DNA of 64,000 bases from Cardinalis cardinalis (GCA_014549065.1 JACDOX010000154.1:230260-294259); one strand, 5' to 3'; numbered from the stretch's first letter, positions 36,601-45,721 are shown. Notes: generated by a model not told the origin, from the letters alone. Program-made: numbers and translations.

Positions 36601-39600
36601 GCCTGAGAGTTGCTATTAGCATTTTGTTTCAAAACGTTCTCTGCTCTGCAAGGACATCCTGGCTGCTAGAGGTACACAGAGAAACCTTTGGGATGAGTCA
36701 GCTCCTGCAGCACCAGCTCTCAACCTGTCAGGTGGCTTTTTACACGACAAGAAAATTCCAAGCATCACTCCAGTACCTTGTCCAGAAACATGCTTCCATC
36801 TTTTAAAACCCAACCAGGAAGTTTGGACAGCCTGGGGCTGTGGAAAGAAAGAAAGAAAGAAAGAAGAAAAATTATTTCAATATGAACTGAATTATTATCA
36901 GTGGCTAAGCACAGCCCTTCTACTTGGTGTCATACAGGCAGAGAACACCATTCCTGTCTCAGGGAAGTAACAGTCCCAATAAAACAGACAGACAGTTTCA
37001 CTGTGGTTAAGTGTTCACCAAAATGACTTTTACAAATCATGATTATGACACTTGTAAGTAAAAATAAATCAGAGGACAAGGCNTACAGGGAGGTTTTAGT
37101 CATTTATGGTGAGGATTTTAAAAAGGCTCAGTGCTGCTGAGTTCCCTGTGGTGAAAGTGGATGAATAAACAGAAGTTAGGGCAGCAACAAACTCTGTGCT
37201 CAAAACAACACAAAAGCACCATAAAACTGTTCTGGGACAGAGGACAACAGACAAATATTCCCATCAGCAGTGGCAGGGAAAGACTGATGCTCTGGACTAA
37301 GTCATTTATAGACACAGGTTGGGATTTTATACCCACATAAACCATAGTTTTGTGCCTGGGTATCACCCTGAAGACCNACACCAACAGCTGTACAGGACAC
37401 AGGGGCAACGAGGCTTTGCTATGAACTGCAGGGTCTAAGCAACAGCAGAGCCCCTTTTTTTCTTGTTTCAAATGCTAATAAAGGCATTTAAAGGTAGACA
37501 TTGTAATTCTGAGTTTACAGCAGTAATGGCTGCAGCATTTCTTGCTACCACAATGGAGAGACTCATTTATATTTCACAGTGACATTTGATTTTTGAATGA
37601 GCCTACAACTTAGCTCTAAACACACTCTCTGCCCAGACTGAAGTTTATTTACACAAATAAAAACAACTATTGAGTAAACAAGAGAATTGAACCCACCTGA
37701 AACCAAACCCTGCAACAATTTCAGATTTGGACACAGAACCTGGTTGCAATGCACTTTGCAAGTGCTGTGCACTAAGCACTGCAGACAGGGATGTTTATAT
37801 CCTAAAAGCATTTTCAAATTCAACATCTTGAAAATAGGAAGTGATTCGAGGGCTCGGAGGAATGCTGTGTTCAGACTAACAGCAATATAAAAGAACAAAT
37901 TCTGACATCCCAGTAAGTCACAAGGAAGGAAAAAGGGGAAATCCACAAGTCAAGGAGTGAAGACAGGAGGTAAGAGGTGAGAGCAGAAGGATCTGTCATG
38001 GAGGAGCTGTGCCAGGAGGGCAATTCCCTTCTGAGGATAAAGAGCAAGGCTGAAGAAGTCTGATGACAGAAAAGATGAAGTGACTAAATGTGCTGCCGAG
38101 CGGATTGTTCAAAAGCACAACTTAGGAGCAGTAATTTGGAGATTGAGGGGGCTGAGTGGAATTGGTGCAGTGAGTCTAAAAGAGTTATGGAAAAAGCAAG
38201 AACAAAGCACTCTGATATGCAACAACTCTGTCAGNTTCAGGGGGATAGGACAGGAACCCTGGCTGGAAGGGCCACCTGGAGGGCTGCAGTCCAATGTCTC
38301 AACACCAGCACAAGGTCAGGTCAGTGCCTTGTGCCTTGCAAATCCCTGGGTCCATCTGTGGTTTCAGCAGCATGANGCAGAGCAGAACAGACTTTACTGG
38401 TCCTACTCCCCATAATTTAACCTAGCAAAAGTTTTGCTTTATTCATGATGAAAAAGCACTAAACTTGTACTAAGCTGGCATCCACTGAGGAGTGAAGAGT
38501 CAGGGGAGGCAAAATAAGCAGGTGTGTCTTGTGTGTGGCTGAAAGCAGAACAAGCAGCACAGGACAGAAAGGATTCTTTACCTTGAAGCCAAGAAGCAAC
38601 ACAGCTCCTCCTGACATCGTTTTGACATTGTAATAGAGTGATTGATTAATCCAAAATAGCTGGAACTGTCCCATAAATAATGTGAGCAAGTGTGTCATGG
38701 CTAGACAGGAAAGGTTAAGAGCTTCTCACATGTTCATTTTACCGTTTTGCATTTGACTTTGGTGCAGGGGAGAAAACTCCAGTTGACAAACCTCCTTTAA
38801 AGTACAGGAGCATAAAGAGCTGGGCAGCTGCAGGTGCTCTGCACNTGCTCCATGGGCTGGTGAGAACAGGGAATGCCATTTCCAGGGCAAGGGNGAATCT
38901 AAATACCTGTGCACTGGCATTTCTTTGAAGAGCAAAAAAACTCTAAAAAATGCCCAGTCCTTTTAATGCCACAAACACTGCAGCACTTTCCTCTCATAGA
39001 TTAGAGCACAGGCTCTCAANATATTTGCTCAAGGACAGTCCCATGCCAGGTACGACACGGGATTGAGCTGTGCAGCAAAGATCCTCTGTAATATCACACA
39101 TTTGGGCAGATCACACACTGATATTTGCAGAATCCAAGGAATTCATGGATCCTGCTGGAATCTCTGGCTAAAGACAGCAGATATAAGCATGGCTGCTCTT
39201 AGGNTAAGGTCTCACTCATGTCCATCTCCACTAAGCACATCTGGTTCTGAGAGGATACAGCTGGACAGAACACCAGATCTGTGTTCAAATCCCTCAGGCA
39301 GTCAGTCCTTCCTGTCACTTTACCTGGCATCTGATGACAATGTCAGCTCTCTGTCCCATTTGAATTTCAGAGGTGTTTGGACATCATGGGAATGGACTCC
39401 TAATCTCAAATGGTACAACTATGAGTACTACAGAGAGATAAGGACTTTGCAGCGGCAGCCACATTCCTCCTCACATTTCTGACTTATTTCCACAACTCTC
39501 TGCAGGACACCTGCTTTGCAGAGGAGATCAATTACTTGCCCAAGTCCATGTGCTCAGGCCAATCCTTGCTCTAAGGAGTGTTCAGTCACCTCACCGACAA

Positions 39601-42600
39601 GATTGATTGGATTTAAATCCAAATGTTTGNTCCAATTCCACTGGGCCATCAGGGGTCAAATCTGACATCCTCTCTTATTGAGTTCGAGTCATTTTAGTGC
39701 CAACATTCTGGAGGGGCTTGGGGAATTCCAGGTTGTGACCTGCAATTTGGCTGTTCACTCCCAGGGTCTGCTATCAGCAGACAAAGCTGCCACATCCCAG
39801 GGGAAAGCTGATTCCTGCTGCTCTAAAGAACCTCTTAAGCCTTTGTTCAATCACCTCATTTTGCTACTTCTTCCTCTCTCAATTTCCTTTTTTTTTTTTT
39901 TGAGGGGTGGGAGAAAGCAAATGCAAGGCAATTCTGTCTGTACCTCGATTTCCAAAATTCCCAAATTTCCAAAATTTGCTGGATCTGTTCAAAATCTATT
40001 ATTGCACCAGTTGGTGCAGTCAGCAGCTGCACTATGGAATGGGACAAAAATTGACTTTCACACTGATCCCTCTGAGGGCATCTGTTGCCTCTCTACAGCA
40101 GATCCTGAACTCCAGGTTCTTGCAGAACAATGCCCACATTGTCTATTNCTTTCCTCTACTTTTCAAAAAATAACAAATCATAGGAAGTGCTAGACAAACT
40201 GCTTTAAGCTCACTTGGTCACTTGGGAAACTCCCTTTTCCAATTGTATTTTCCCNCTCTGAATCAAGCCTTCCCTGAGCCCAGAATGTTCCTCACTAATT
40301 TCCTTGTGGATCAAAGTTACTAAACGGCTTTTGAGAAAACTCCTACTCCTCCCCATCACTGAGAGTGACTCATTCCCACCTTTCCAACTGCTAATTTTTG
40401 TCATTTATTCCATTTACACAAAACATGCCAACCTAACTTACTACCCAAATTAGTCTAAAAACCTGGGGAAATACAACTTTGCAGCAGGGCACAGAAAGGA
40501 GATCTGAGGATTCTGTTCTAGACTCTATTTTTGTTTCTCTGCTGTTCCAATCCCATGCCCAGCTGCACTGCCCTTTTATTTATTTAACTTTTAAAAGGGA
40601 ACAATGATGCCATGCAGGCAACTAACAAGGGCTGCTAAGTGCTATTTTTCTTTGCATTAGTCTGTGCTCTGAAGAACAGCCTGAGAAGATGGTGGTTAAA
40701 CAGGACTTGCTGGGCTCCACGCACTTGATCTCAGTTACCCATTTATCTCATCTTGCATGAAGAAGCCAGAAAGATGACAGATATGTGACCTCACTTGTGC
40801 TGAGCAGTTGCAGCAATACTTTACTGAAGCTTAGAATAAATTATCTAGAAAAACCAATCAATAAATCCATAAAACGTCTTCCGTCTACTGAGCCAAAGGA
40901 CGTTATTTTGATAAAGAGAATTTTTAAGTGAACAAAGTCTATTTATGATATCAGATGATGCTGTTCATTTGTACCCATCCCCTCCCTCCTTCCAATACAC
41001 CATTTCAGGCACAGCACTTCAACTGCAACCCAAGAAGATGCAGACTAAGTGCTGACAGGCCACAGAACTCACCTCTGGACCAGAGGCAGGGGGAGGAAAT
41101 TGAGGGTAGACGTCATATCCAGCCCACAGTCCAGCATGATGGTGGTGGATTTGAACTTGAGCACGTTGCATGGTAAGGTTGGATGTCCTGACAGGCAGTA
41201 CTGGAAGAAGAATGAGGAGGATTTACTCAGGACCTTTCAGAACATGACCCTTCCCTGTGTGCTGCGCACTGGTGAAGCCACACCTTGAATCCTGTGTCCA
41301 GCTCTGGGCCCCTCACTGCAAGGACACTGAGAGGCTGGAGAATGTTCAGGGCAGGGAACAGAGCTGGGGAAGGGGCTGGAGCACCAGGAGGGGCTGAGGG
41401 AGCTGGGAAAGGGGCTCAGCCTGGAGAAAAGGAGGCTCAGGGGNGCCCTTGTGGCTCTGCACANCTCCCTGACAGGAGGAGGCAGCTGGGAGGGTCGGGC
41501 TCTGCTCNCAGGGAACAGGGACAAGATGAGAGAAAACNGCCTCAAATTGTGCTGGGGAGGTTTAGGTTGGACACCAGGAAGAATTTCTCCGTGGAAAGGG
41601 TGGACAGGCAGTGGGAGGGGTTGCCCAGGGANGTNTGGAGTCNCCATCCCTGGAGGTGTCCAAGGAATGACTGGATGTGGCACTCAGNGACAAGGTGGGG
41701 TCAGTCACAGGTTGGACTCGATCNCGGAGGCGTTCTCCAACCTCAGTGATTCTGTAAACAGAGTTCACAAACTGCCTTTCCCCCCTTGTTTTTAAACACA
41801 GTTCCTTGCACACCAAAATAAACCATGATTTCCCATGAATCTGTGTCCCTCAGCTGTGTGTGTTCACTGAGATTTCCCCATGTCAGGGTATTAAGGGGCA
41901 GATTTTCTTCAGGCAGNTTTTCTGATCCCAAGGGTTAAGTGGATGGCAAAGCTCTTCTCTCTAATTTAGGACACATGCAGAATATTTTTTTTTCTTGCCA
42001 TCCCCTATTTTCCCCAAAAACCCAGGAAATCTGCGTCTTCCAAGCTCAGTCCTCCTGGCAAAACTAGAAAATTTGAAAATGACTCGAGNTGGACAGGGAG
42101 GCAGAGAAGCCCTGCAGGAACACAAGTTTTTATTTTGGTAAGAAACCTGCCCCAACACCCCCTGCACAGGTGCAGCAGCTCTGGGGCAAGTTCTCACCTG
42201 CTTTTTGTCTTGCTAAACATAAACAGGAAGCAGGAGGGTCTGGGCAGCCCCACCTGAATGGAAGGGTTTGTGTATCCAAATCCCAAAGGCTTTGCAAGCT
42301 TAATGAGCCGGTGAGCAGGTGATGTAGGGGGCACTTGAGCATCATTGAGATGCAGCCACCTCCTGTCTGCAGTGACAAACATTTCACCAGGCGCGGGAGC
42401 TTTGAGGGAGAGCAGAACGCAAAGGTCGAGTTTAAAACGTGGGATTAGAGACAAAGGTCTGAGCAGAGCGTGGCCACCTCTGCGGGACGGTTCCTCTGCT
42501 CCGAGGAGGGATTTTTCCATCTCCACCCTCCCAAGTCTGGGCATCTGGCAGCACAGCCACGCTCAGGTGGTTAAATTGGAGCTTTTAAACGCAAGTTTTT

Positions 42601-45600
42601 GTCAATGAAAATGAAAAATACCACTTGTTTGGCCGTGCATTGCACTAAAAACAGACTTGGTCACTTTCTAAGTCATTTATCCCTTAAGCTTGTGTTCTAT
42701 ACTTCCTTCTACCAAGTGGAAAAAAAGCGAGAAGAATAATTTCATTTTCTACCTCTGCTCACAATAATGTTAACACAGGACTGCAACTGTCTGGATTAAC
42801 AGCCCTCAAAAAATCTATTTACATACATTCCTCAAAAACCTGCTTTAAACTATATTTAAATAGTAAAACCGACTAAGCCTCAAATATTAAATTTAAAATA
42901 TCACAGAGAGTTTCGTTTTAAATTCACAAAGCCTTAATTATTAAGGGGTTACATCACATTTTGTCTTTCTTTTAGTAAAGTTTAAAAAAAATACGTAAAG
43001 CCAAGCTGGTGAAGGAGTGAGGAATTCACTTGGTTTATTCACAAATGTAACACTCTCACGTGAAATTAAGTTCTCACCAGACCAGAACTTTGACAAATGA
43101 AGCTATAAATTGAAGTAAATAGAAAGAAATGAAGAGAAAAATAAGTTCTATTTTTGTAGCTTTTAAACTATTGGTAATTAAAAAAGGCAATGAAATATCA
43201 CCACTTTTATCAGCAAAATATTTTCTTGCCTTTTTTTGTAATCATGAGTAGTATCACAACCCTGACATCTATGACCTAACTGGAAAATCTTCCTTTTTTT
43301 CCTTCTTTAAAAGCAGCTAAAATCATCTCTCTCTGTGGTTGTCATGCTGAGGTAAATGGATTCCTGGGAGTCAATGGATTCTTTCTACCAGATTCAAAGT
43401 GACAGAAAAATAAAAAAGGCAATTTGTATTTTCTATACAGCTGTTTGCACAGGTGACATTGCTGGGCCTGCACCTCTGTTAGAANTTTGGATTAGGAATC
43501 CAGGAATAGAAGTGTTTGCACTATGTGTGTCTCTACACTTTATAAATGTGATCATTTCCACACAGTTTATACTTGTTACTGTTTAAAACACATCCAGACC
43601 TTTCACTCATGTTCCTGGCTGGACTGAAATGCAAGTTTTTATTCTAAGATTTGCTTGCTTCCAGCTTGAGTCCCTTATGGCTAAAGGCTGGTGCAGCCAA
43701 CACACAAAGGTGCCTCATCTCCTAACTTGAAAAGTCACATAAAAAATAACACAAAACACACAAAAAGCATAAATATGCTCAGCTCACAGCTTTCCTGGCA
43801 GGACTTGCAAATTGGATCAAAGTTTGGCAGTGGGGCACAAGCTGAGGGGCTGATTCCAGAGGCTCAGGGCCTGGGAGAGGNAGGTTCTCCACAGACATCC
43901 CATTCCATGAGCACCTCATGGAGGCAGAGAGATGGTGGCTCAAACTTGCAGCTCCAAAACATTCAGAGCTGTGCAGGTTAAAGACAGAGNTTGGAATTCC
44001 AAGTGAAGCCAACAAATCCTGCAGTGCATTCCTCCAGCATTAGTATCACATGCCAGCTTAAAATCTGGGGGGAAATGAGCACTGAGGCCTGCCTGAGTCA
44101 AAGCACATTTGAGTTGTGGGAGTCTGAGGTTTTCACCGGATTCTGAAGCAGACCTGGAGTCAGAATTCCAGAATGGTTTGGGATGGAANGGACCTTGAAG
44201 CTCATCTTATCCCAACCCCTCTGCCATGGACAGGGAGCATTCCATTAGTCCTTCACCTCTACCCTGTTCTTCTGAATACAACCCAAGTCTATGAGNAAAG
44301 AGGATAAAAAGCATCTGGCTCCTCTCCTTACAACCCCAAATTCAGACACATCTCCAGAGAAATATAAGGTGAAGAATCTCATCTTATAATTCTCAGTACC
44401 TGAANTTAAAACCAGGTCTAAACATGATCCAATACAGACTCCAGACAGTTTGTATTTCCCTTCTCTCTGTCCCTAACTCTACACATTAAAAGAGCTCTGC
44501 ATTTCCACTGGGGTCTTTGAATAAAGATTTTCCAGTTTGCTTTTCCCCACNGAATTCTATCAGCCTCTTCAATCACACCCAGAAGTGCTTGACTTTGCAG
44601 TGTTTGTCCCACTGGAAATATTCATCCCTGCACAGATCCTTATCACACAGGTAAGATTAAGCAGGATCAAGCTCCTTGACCACCTGCCTCTGGAATTAAC
44701 TGTACACACTTCTATGGAGAATAGTTTCCTCAAAGTGTTAAAACAGCACATTTACTTCTATGAAGCTTTGTTATAACAAACTGCTCAGTCTCAAAACCAA
44801 GAGACAATCTTAAATTGAATAACTGTGTCACTTCAGATTAAATAAATCAAATATTATGCTCAAGTATGCTAAAAACTGCTTGGGTTTTCACCTCCAGACC
44901 AAGAAGTGCAGCACATTTTGTCAAACTGAAATTTTTCCTGGAAAACAAAGTGGCTCTTGCATCCAAGGTCTCTAGGAAAGTGAAACAGTTCAAGAGAGGA
45001 GACCAATATCACGGGTCATGTACTTTCTGACAGAAGACTGTAATATCAGAACCAAAACCCCTGTCAGAAGCAAGGTGCACCCTTGGCAAAGCCGTTCCAG
45101 GCTGATTTTTTATTTTTGTTAGCACCTCCATGCATTATCACACTGCAGATAGAAAACGTCTTTATCACAAACCACGGGCATTTATTCACGTTCCTCGCAG
45201 AGCCCAGCAGAAGCCACATGTGCAGGGGAACAGCTCCACGCCAGACTCANGTTTAAGGCTAGGAAAGGCTNAGAAACATTTTCTCCTCCTCCTCCGGAAT
45301 CCTACTAAGATTCGATCCCATCCAACACCTCAAACCCGGGNAACCACCGCTCCCCTTAACCTCCCCACTCCGGGCCGACCCCCGCCTTCCCCCACACCTC
45401 AGGGCCGACCCCTCAGCCCCTTCCCGCCCCACTGTCACCTCCTTATCCCTCAGTCCCCCCCTCAACTCCCTCAGCATCTCCTCCCCCTCCTTTTCCCTCA
45501 GGCCCCCCTCCAGCGCCTCAGTTTCCCCTCACGCCCGGCGAGGCTGAGACTGCGCAGCCCGGAGGCAACCCCGGGAGCCTCCTGCCGCCGGGGGAAGGCC

Positions 45601-45653
45601 GAGCCCCCTCCCCGCCCTCATGGCCGCCCGCCCCAGGCACTCACCAGCTTCAT
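574..45653 (-). CDS. INTS9: INTS9 gene body, Integrator complex subunit 9 (5' 13 coding exons; 3' end outside window)
   Basis: The protein is a scaffold subunit of the nuclear Integrator complex. It pairs with the INTS11 endonuclease in the cleavage module that processes snRNA 3' ends and terminates promoter-proximal transcription. Thirteen exons were placed by matching translated segments to the known INTS9 protein and requiring GT-AG borders. All phases join, giving 465 codons without a frameshift or stop. Approximate layout: metallo-beta-lactamase fold residues 1-250, beta-CASP insert about 250-420, return to the lactamase fold from about 425. The metal ligands are degenerate: MLDCGLD at 25-31 is kept, but HxHxDH is replaced at 101-106, the later His by Tyr218 and the Asp by Gly239. 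This fits a pseudoenzyme. The remaining C-terminal exons lie to the left of base 1. The exons contain no N calls. Confidence 0.97.
1094..1109. repeat. (TA)n microsatellite
   Basis: A short alternating AT run in INTS9 intron 12. Confidence 0.9.
3405..3480 (-). repeat. CR1 LINE 3' end, old fragment
   Basis: ATAGAATCATTTAGGCTGG followed by a GGTCACCAAGTCCAA block is the reverse of a CR1 3' end. It is short and diverged. Confidence 0.75.
5424..5595 (-). CDS. INTS9: INTS9 coding exon 12 (residues 367-423)
   Basis: 172 nt encode [40 protein letters not shown] and [17 protein letters not shown], within the beta-CASP domain. The acceptor is CAG after a T-rich tract and the donor is the consensus GTAAGT. 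It ends in phase 1 (G), joined to AA of exon 13 to give Glu424. Confidence 0.98.
6537..6820 (-). repeat. CR1 LINE 3' fragment
   Basis: It begins ATCATAGAATCATGG with the GGTTTGGGTTGGAAAGG block typical of reversed CR1 3' UTR, then continues through the CACCTTCCAC and TGGCCTTGGA blocks. It contains five N calls. Confidence 0.9.
8472..8487. repeat. (TG)8 microsatellite
   Basis: Eight TG units in INTS9 intron 11. Confidence 0.9.
8598..8654 (-). repeat. CR1 LINE 3' end, short
   Basis: ATCACAGAATATCCAGAGTT, then GGAAGGGACTCCCATGGATC, is a short CR1 terminus in reverse orientation. Confidence 0.75.
12348..12408 (-). CDS. INTS9: INTS9 coding exon 11 (residues 346-366)
   Basis: This 61-nt exon was found by searching for the 20 residues missing between exons 10 and 12. 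It encodes [21 protein letters not shown]. The acceptor is TTTTCTTTTAAAG, ending AAAG rather than the usual CAG/TAG; the donor is GTGAGTTACC. Both phases join correctly. It has Thr where I recall Ser in human (KQTKV versus KQSKV). Confidence 0.94.
13475..14262 (-). mobile_element. Older CR1 LINE fragment, split by a nested CR1
   Basis: The left part (13475-13641) carries the CTGAGGTCACCAAGTCCAAC and CATAACCTCTCTG blocks. The right part (13889-14262) resumes with TTCCTGATGGAATTTCACAT and runs through GTACTGGGGAGACCAGAACT and TGCAGCCCAGGA. Both halves are consecutive parts of one CR1 3' region in reverse orientation. Confidence 0.85.
13642..13888 (-). mobile_element. Younger CR1 LINE 3' fragment nested in the older copy
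   Basis: It begins TCACAGAATCATGGAATGG and reads through GGTTTGGGTTGGAAGGG to the CCTCTGGCAGTTTAA block. It interrupts the host CR1 between CAGTGTT and TTCCTGATGG. Confidence 0.85.
14457..14493. repeat. CA-rich imperfect tandem, period about 18
   Basis: Two near-identical units of CACACCCACATCCACACT lie side by side in intron 10. Confidence 0.8.
14615..14795 (-). CDS. INTS9: INTS9 coding exon 10 (residues 286-345)
   Basis: 181 nt encode [41 protein letters not shown] and [19 protein letters not shown], a highly conserved core of the beta-CASP domain. The acceptor is CTCCCCTAG. The donor GTAGGTGTG splits Trp346 (TG|G). The intron end just upstream is present twice, on either side of an assembly gap. 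Confidence 0.98.
14795..14913. repeat. Duplicated intron-9 end, copy A (attached to exon 10)
   Basis: This runs from the first base of exon 10 into the intron and stops at the gap. It matches 15219-15350 with four substitutions and lacks a 13-base insert. Confidence 0.9.
14914..15218. other. Assembly gap (305 N) flanked by duplicate sequence
   Basis: A run of N inside INTS9 intron 9. The 119 bases left of it and the 132 bases right of it are copies of the same intron end, so the gap probably has no real length. Confidence 0.95.
15219..15350. repeat. Duplicated intron-9 end, copy B
   Basis: It begins at the gap with the base equivalent to the first base of exon 10, including the CTAG acceptor, and carries the extra AGCACAACACATT. 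It continues into unique intron 9 sequence. Confidence 0.9.
16930..17420 (-). mobile_element. Probable avian LTR-like repeat
   Basis: Blocks such as GGCCTTGGCCAGCAGTGGGT, CATCCTGGAGCCAGCTGGGA, GAAACCTCTCACAGAAACC and CAAAACCTGGCCATGCCAAA match, from memory, a moderately repeated bird element I take to be an endogenous retrovirus LTR in reverse orientation. No internal retroviral genes are present, so it would be a solo LTR. Edges and family are uncertain. The motif TCCAGTGTGGGGT occurs twice within it. Confidence 0.45.
18218..18280. repeat. 33-bp tandem duplication
   Basis: A 30-base unit beginning GATGAAAACAGAGACTGAGG occurs at 18218-18247 and again at 18251-18280 without a mismatch. Confidence 0.9.
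19138..19152. repeat. (CA)n microsatellite
   Basis: Short CA run in INTS9 intron 9. Confidence 0.9.
19457..19540 (-). repeat. CR1 LINE 3' end
   Basis: GGTTGGGTTGGAAGGGACCT, then CATCCAGTTCCAACCCCCTG, is a reversed CR1 end, cut short after the CATTCCACCAGACCAG block. Confidence 0.88.
20379..20490 (-). CDS. INTS9: INTS9 coding exon 9 (residues 249-285)
   Basis: 112 nt encode [20 protein letters not shown] then [17 protein letters not shown]. This lies near the entry into the beta-CASP insert. The acceptor is TGTTCCAG and the donor GTAGGTCAC. It ends in phase 1 (G), completed by CA of exon 10 to give Ala286. Confidence 0.98.
20491..23081 (-). other. INTS9: INTS9 intron 8
   Basis: 2.6 kb of unique sequence. 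The only local structure noted is a 9-bp-stem inverted repeat at 21608-21630. No repeat family recognised. Confidence 0.85.
21608..21630. repeat. Inverted repeat, 9-bp stem
   Basis: TCATGATGA and TCATCATGA are exact reverse complements separated by five bases. Probably chance. Confidence 0.5.
23082..23216 (-). CDS. INTS9: INTS9 coding exon 8 (residues 204-248)
   Basis: 135 nt, phase 0 at both ends, encode [30 protein letters not shown] and [15 protein letters not shown]. By hand alignment, SGYALG (Tyr218) stands where catalytic relatives have AGHVLG, and YVSGSS (Gly239) where they have YTGDFS. Two further metal ligands are therefore lost. The donor is GTACAGCC, a fair but not strong match. 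Confidence 0.98.
23217..24902 (-). other. INTS9: INTS9 intron 7
   Basis: 1.7 kb, AT-rich and without a recognisable element. Confidence 0.85.
24903..25023 (-). CDS. INTS9: INTS9 coding exon 7 (residues 163-203)
   Basis: 121 nt encode [21 protein letters not shown], then [20 protein letters not shown]. The acceptor is GTTCACAG and the donor GTGAGTACC. It ends in phase 0 exactly before Glu204 of exon 8. Confidence 0.97.
27425..27565 (+). mobile_element. MIR-like ancient SINE fossil
   Basis: CATCTCAAAACACTTTGCAA, then TTTTACAGATG, AGAGGTGAAG and GGGGAAACTC, follow the order of the amniote MIR/core-SINE consensus. It is heavily diverged. Confidence 0.6.
28686..28755. repeat. 26-bp direct repeat, period 44, with palindromic spacer
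   Basis: The unit starting AAAGATGGGAAGAAAGGTAA occurs at 28686-28711 and 28730-28755. The region between holds AACAGTG...CACTGTT arms around GTTAAC. Confidence 0.9.
29165..29251 (-). CDS. INTS9: INTS9 coding exon 6 (residues 134-162)
   Basis: 87 nt encode [21 protein letters not shown] and on to MWKNKEVQ. This is a helical, charged linker of the lactamase fold. The acceptor is TTTTTTCAG and the donor GTAAGGAA. Arg134 and Arg163 are both split across introns. Confidence 0.97.
29252..30874 (-). other. INTS9: INTS9 intron 5
   Basis: 1.6 kb with one CR1 end at 30322-30491. Nothing else recognised. Confidence 0.85.
30322..30491 (-). repeat. CR1 LINE 3' fragment
   Basis: GGAATCATAAAATNCTAGAA, then GGCTTGGGTTGGAAGGGACC, continuing through the CACCTTCCACCAGACCTGG and CCAACCTGGCCTTGAACAC blocks. 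Reverse orientation. Confidence 0.9.
30875..31014 (-). CDS. INTS9: INTS9 coding exon 5 (residues 88-133, degenerate metal motif)
   Basis: 140 nt encode [20 protein letters not shown] followed by [10 protein letters not shown] and [11 protein letters not shown]. The stretch ISNYHC (residues 101-106) sits where active relatives have HxHxDH upstream of the shared ALPY, so the catalytic ligands are lost. The acceptor is TTTTCAG and the donor GTAAAAAG. It ends in phase 2 (AG, Arg134). Confidence 0.98.
32130..32540 (-). repeat. CR1 LINE 3' fragment
   Basis: It opens with GGTTTGGGTGGGAAAGCCCT and runs through TGTCCAACCTGGCCTTGGAC and CTGGAGCCTTCTCTTCTCCA to the GGGGCTCCAGCCCTGAGCTG block. Reverse orientation, one of the longer copies here. 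Confidence 0.9.
34462..34494. repeat. AGT/AAT trinucleotide tract
   Basis: TAGTAGTAGTAGCAGTAG followed by (TAA)n lies inside intron 4, near the exon 4 donor. Confidence 0.9.
34561..34623 (-). CDS. INTS9: INTS9 coding exon 4 (residues 67-87)
   Basis: 63 nt in phase 0 at both ends encode [21 protein letters not shown]. The acceptor follows a run of T ending in ACAG, and the donor is GTGAGTT. Because both ends are phase 0, skipping this exon would keep the frame. Confidence 0.97.
34624..36776 (-). other. INTS9: INTS9 intron 3
   Basis: 2.2 kb of unique sequence; no repeat or gene seen. Confidence 0.85.
36777..36837 (-). CDS. INTS9: INTS9 coding exon 3 (residues 46-66)
   Basis: 61 nt encode [21 protein letters not shown]. 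This is one of the less conserved segments: it has Lys-Leu-Pro and Gly-Ser-Met where I recall Asn and Asn-Thr in human. The acceptor polypyrimidine tract is a (TTTC)n microsatellite ending in CCACAG. The donor is GTACTGG, a weaker match than the other introns. Confidence 0.95.
36838..41072 (-). other. INTS9: INTS9 intron 2
   Basis: 4.2 kb. A (GAAA)n microsatellite abuts the exon 3 acceptor, and a T run lies at about 39887-39901. The rest is unique. Confidence 0.85.
36843..36868. repeat. (GAAA)n microsatellite forming the exon 3 polypyrimidine tract
   Basis: GAAAGAAAGAAAGAAAGAAA reads as TTTC repeats on the INTS9 strand and directly precedes CCACAG of the exon 3 acceptor. Confidence 0.95.
41073..41200 (-). 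CDS. INTS9: INTS9 coding exon 2 (residues 4-45 plus split Ser46)
   Basis: 128 nt encode [20 protein letters not shown] and onward to LPLPLVQ. The exon carries the first lactamase motif, MLDCGLD (residues 25-31). The acceptor is preceded by CTTCTTCCAG and the donor is GTGAGTT. It ends in phase 2 (AG), completed by the first C of exon 3 to give Ser46. The acceptor is only about 50 bp from a CR1 fragment. Confidence 0.97.
41250..41757 (+). repeat. CR1 LINE 3' fragment, forward orientation
   Basis: It starts near TTCCCTGTGTGCTGCGCACT and runs through GTGTCCAGCTCTGGGCCCCT, GAATTTCTCCGTGGAAAGGG and GGTTGGACTCGATC to GTGATTCTGT. About 510 bp, the longest forward CR1 here. It contains nine N calls and ends 50 bp from the exon 2 acceptor. 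Confidence 0.92.
44160..44255 (-). repeat. CR1 LINE 3' end
   Basis: AATTCCAGAATGGTTTGGGA, then ACCTTGAAGCTCATCTTATC and CCTCTGCCATGGACAGGGA. Reverse orientation, truncated. Confidence 0.85.
45645..45653 (-). CDS. INTS9: INTS9 coding exon 1 (Met-Lys-Leu)
   Basis: The start codon is 45653-45651 and is followed by only two more codons before a GTGAGT donor at 45644-45639. Exon 2 continues in frame with [10 protein letters not shown], matching the known N-terminus. The base at -3 is G, which is acceptable Kozak context. The exon sits in the CpG island and the 5' UTR continues to higher coordinates; its start cannot be fixed from sequence alone. This exon is far too short for ORF-based gene finders. 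Confidence 0.9.
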
Positions 45654-45721
45654 CGCGTCCCCCGGTNCTATTTACCGGGACAATCCTACCCCCCTTCCTG
45701 CCCACCCCGCAGCGCCCCGGG

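Larger units (their letters stand above)
41201..45644 (-). other. INTS9: INTS9 intron 1
   Basis: 4.4 kb. It holds a CR1 fragment at 41250-41757, an AT-rich unique stretch at 42.6-43.3 kb, a short CR1 end at 44160-44255, and the edge of the CpG island from about 45.25 kb. Confidence 0.85.

Noticed and set aside
41237..41816. Overlapping open frames of 84-154 codons on both strands
   Set aside because: The sequence is a CR1 LINE 3' fragment, not a gene. No reverse-transcriptase domain is present.
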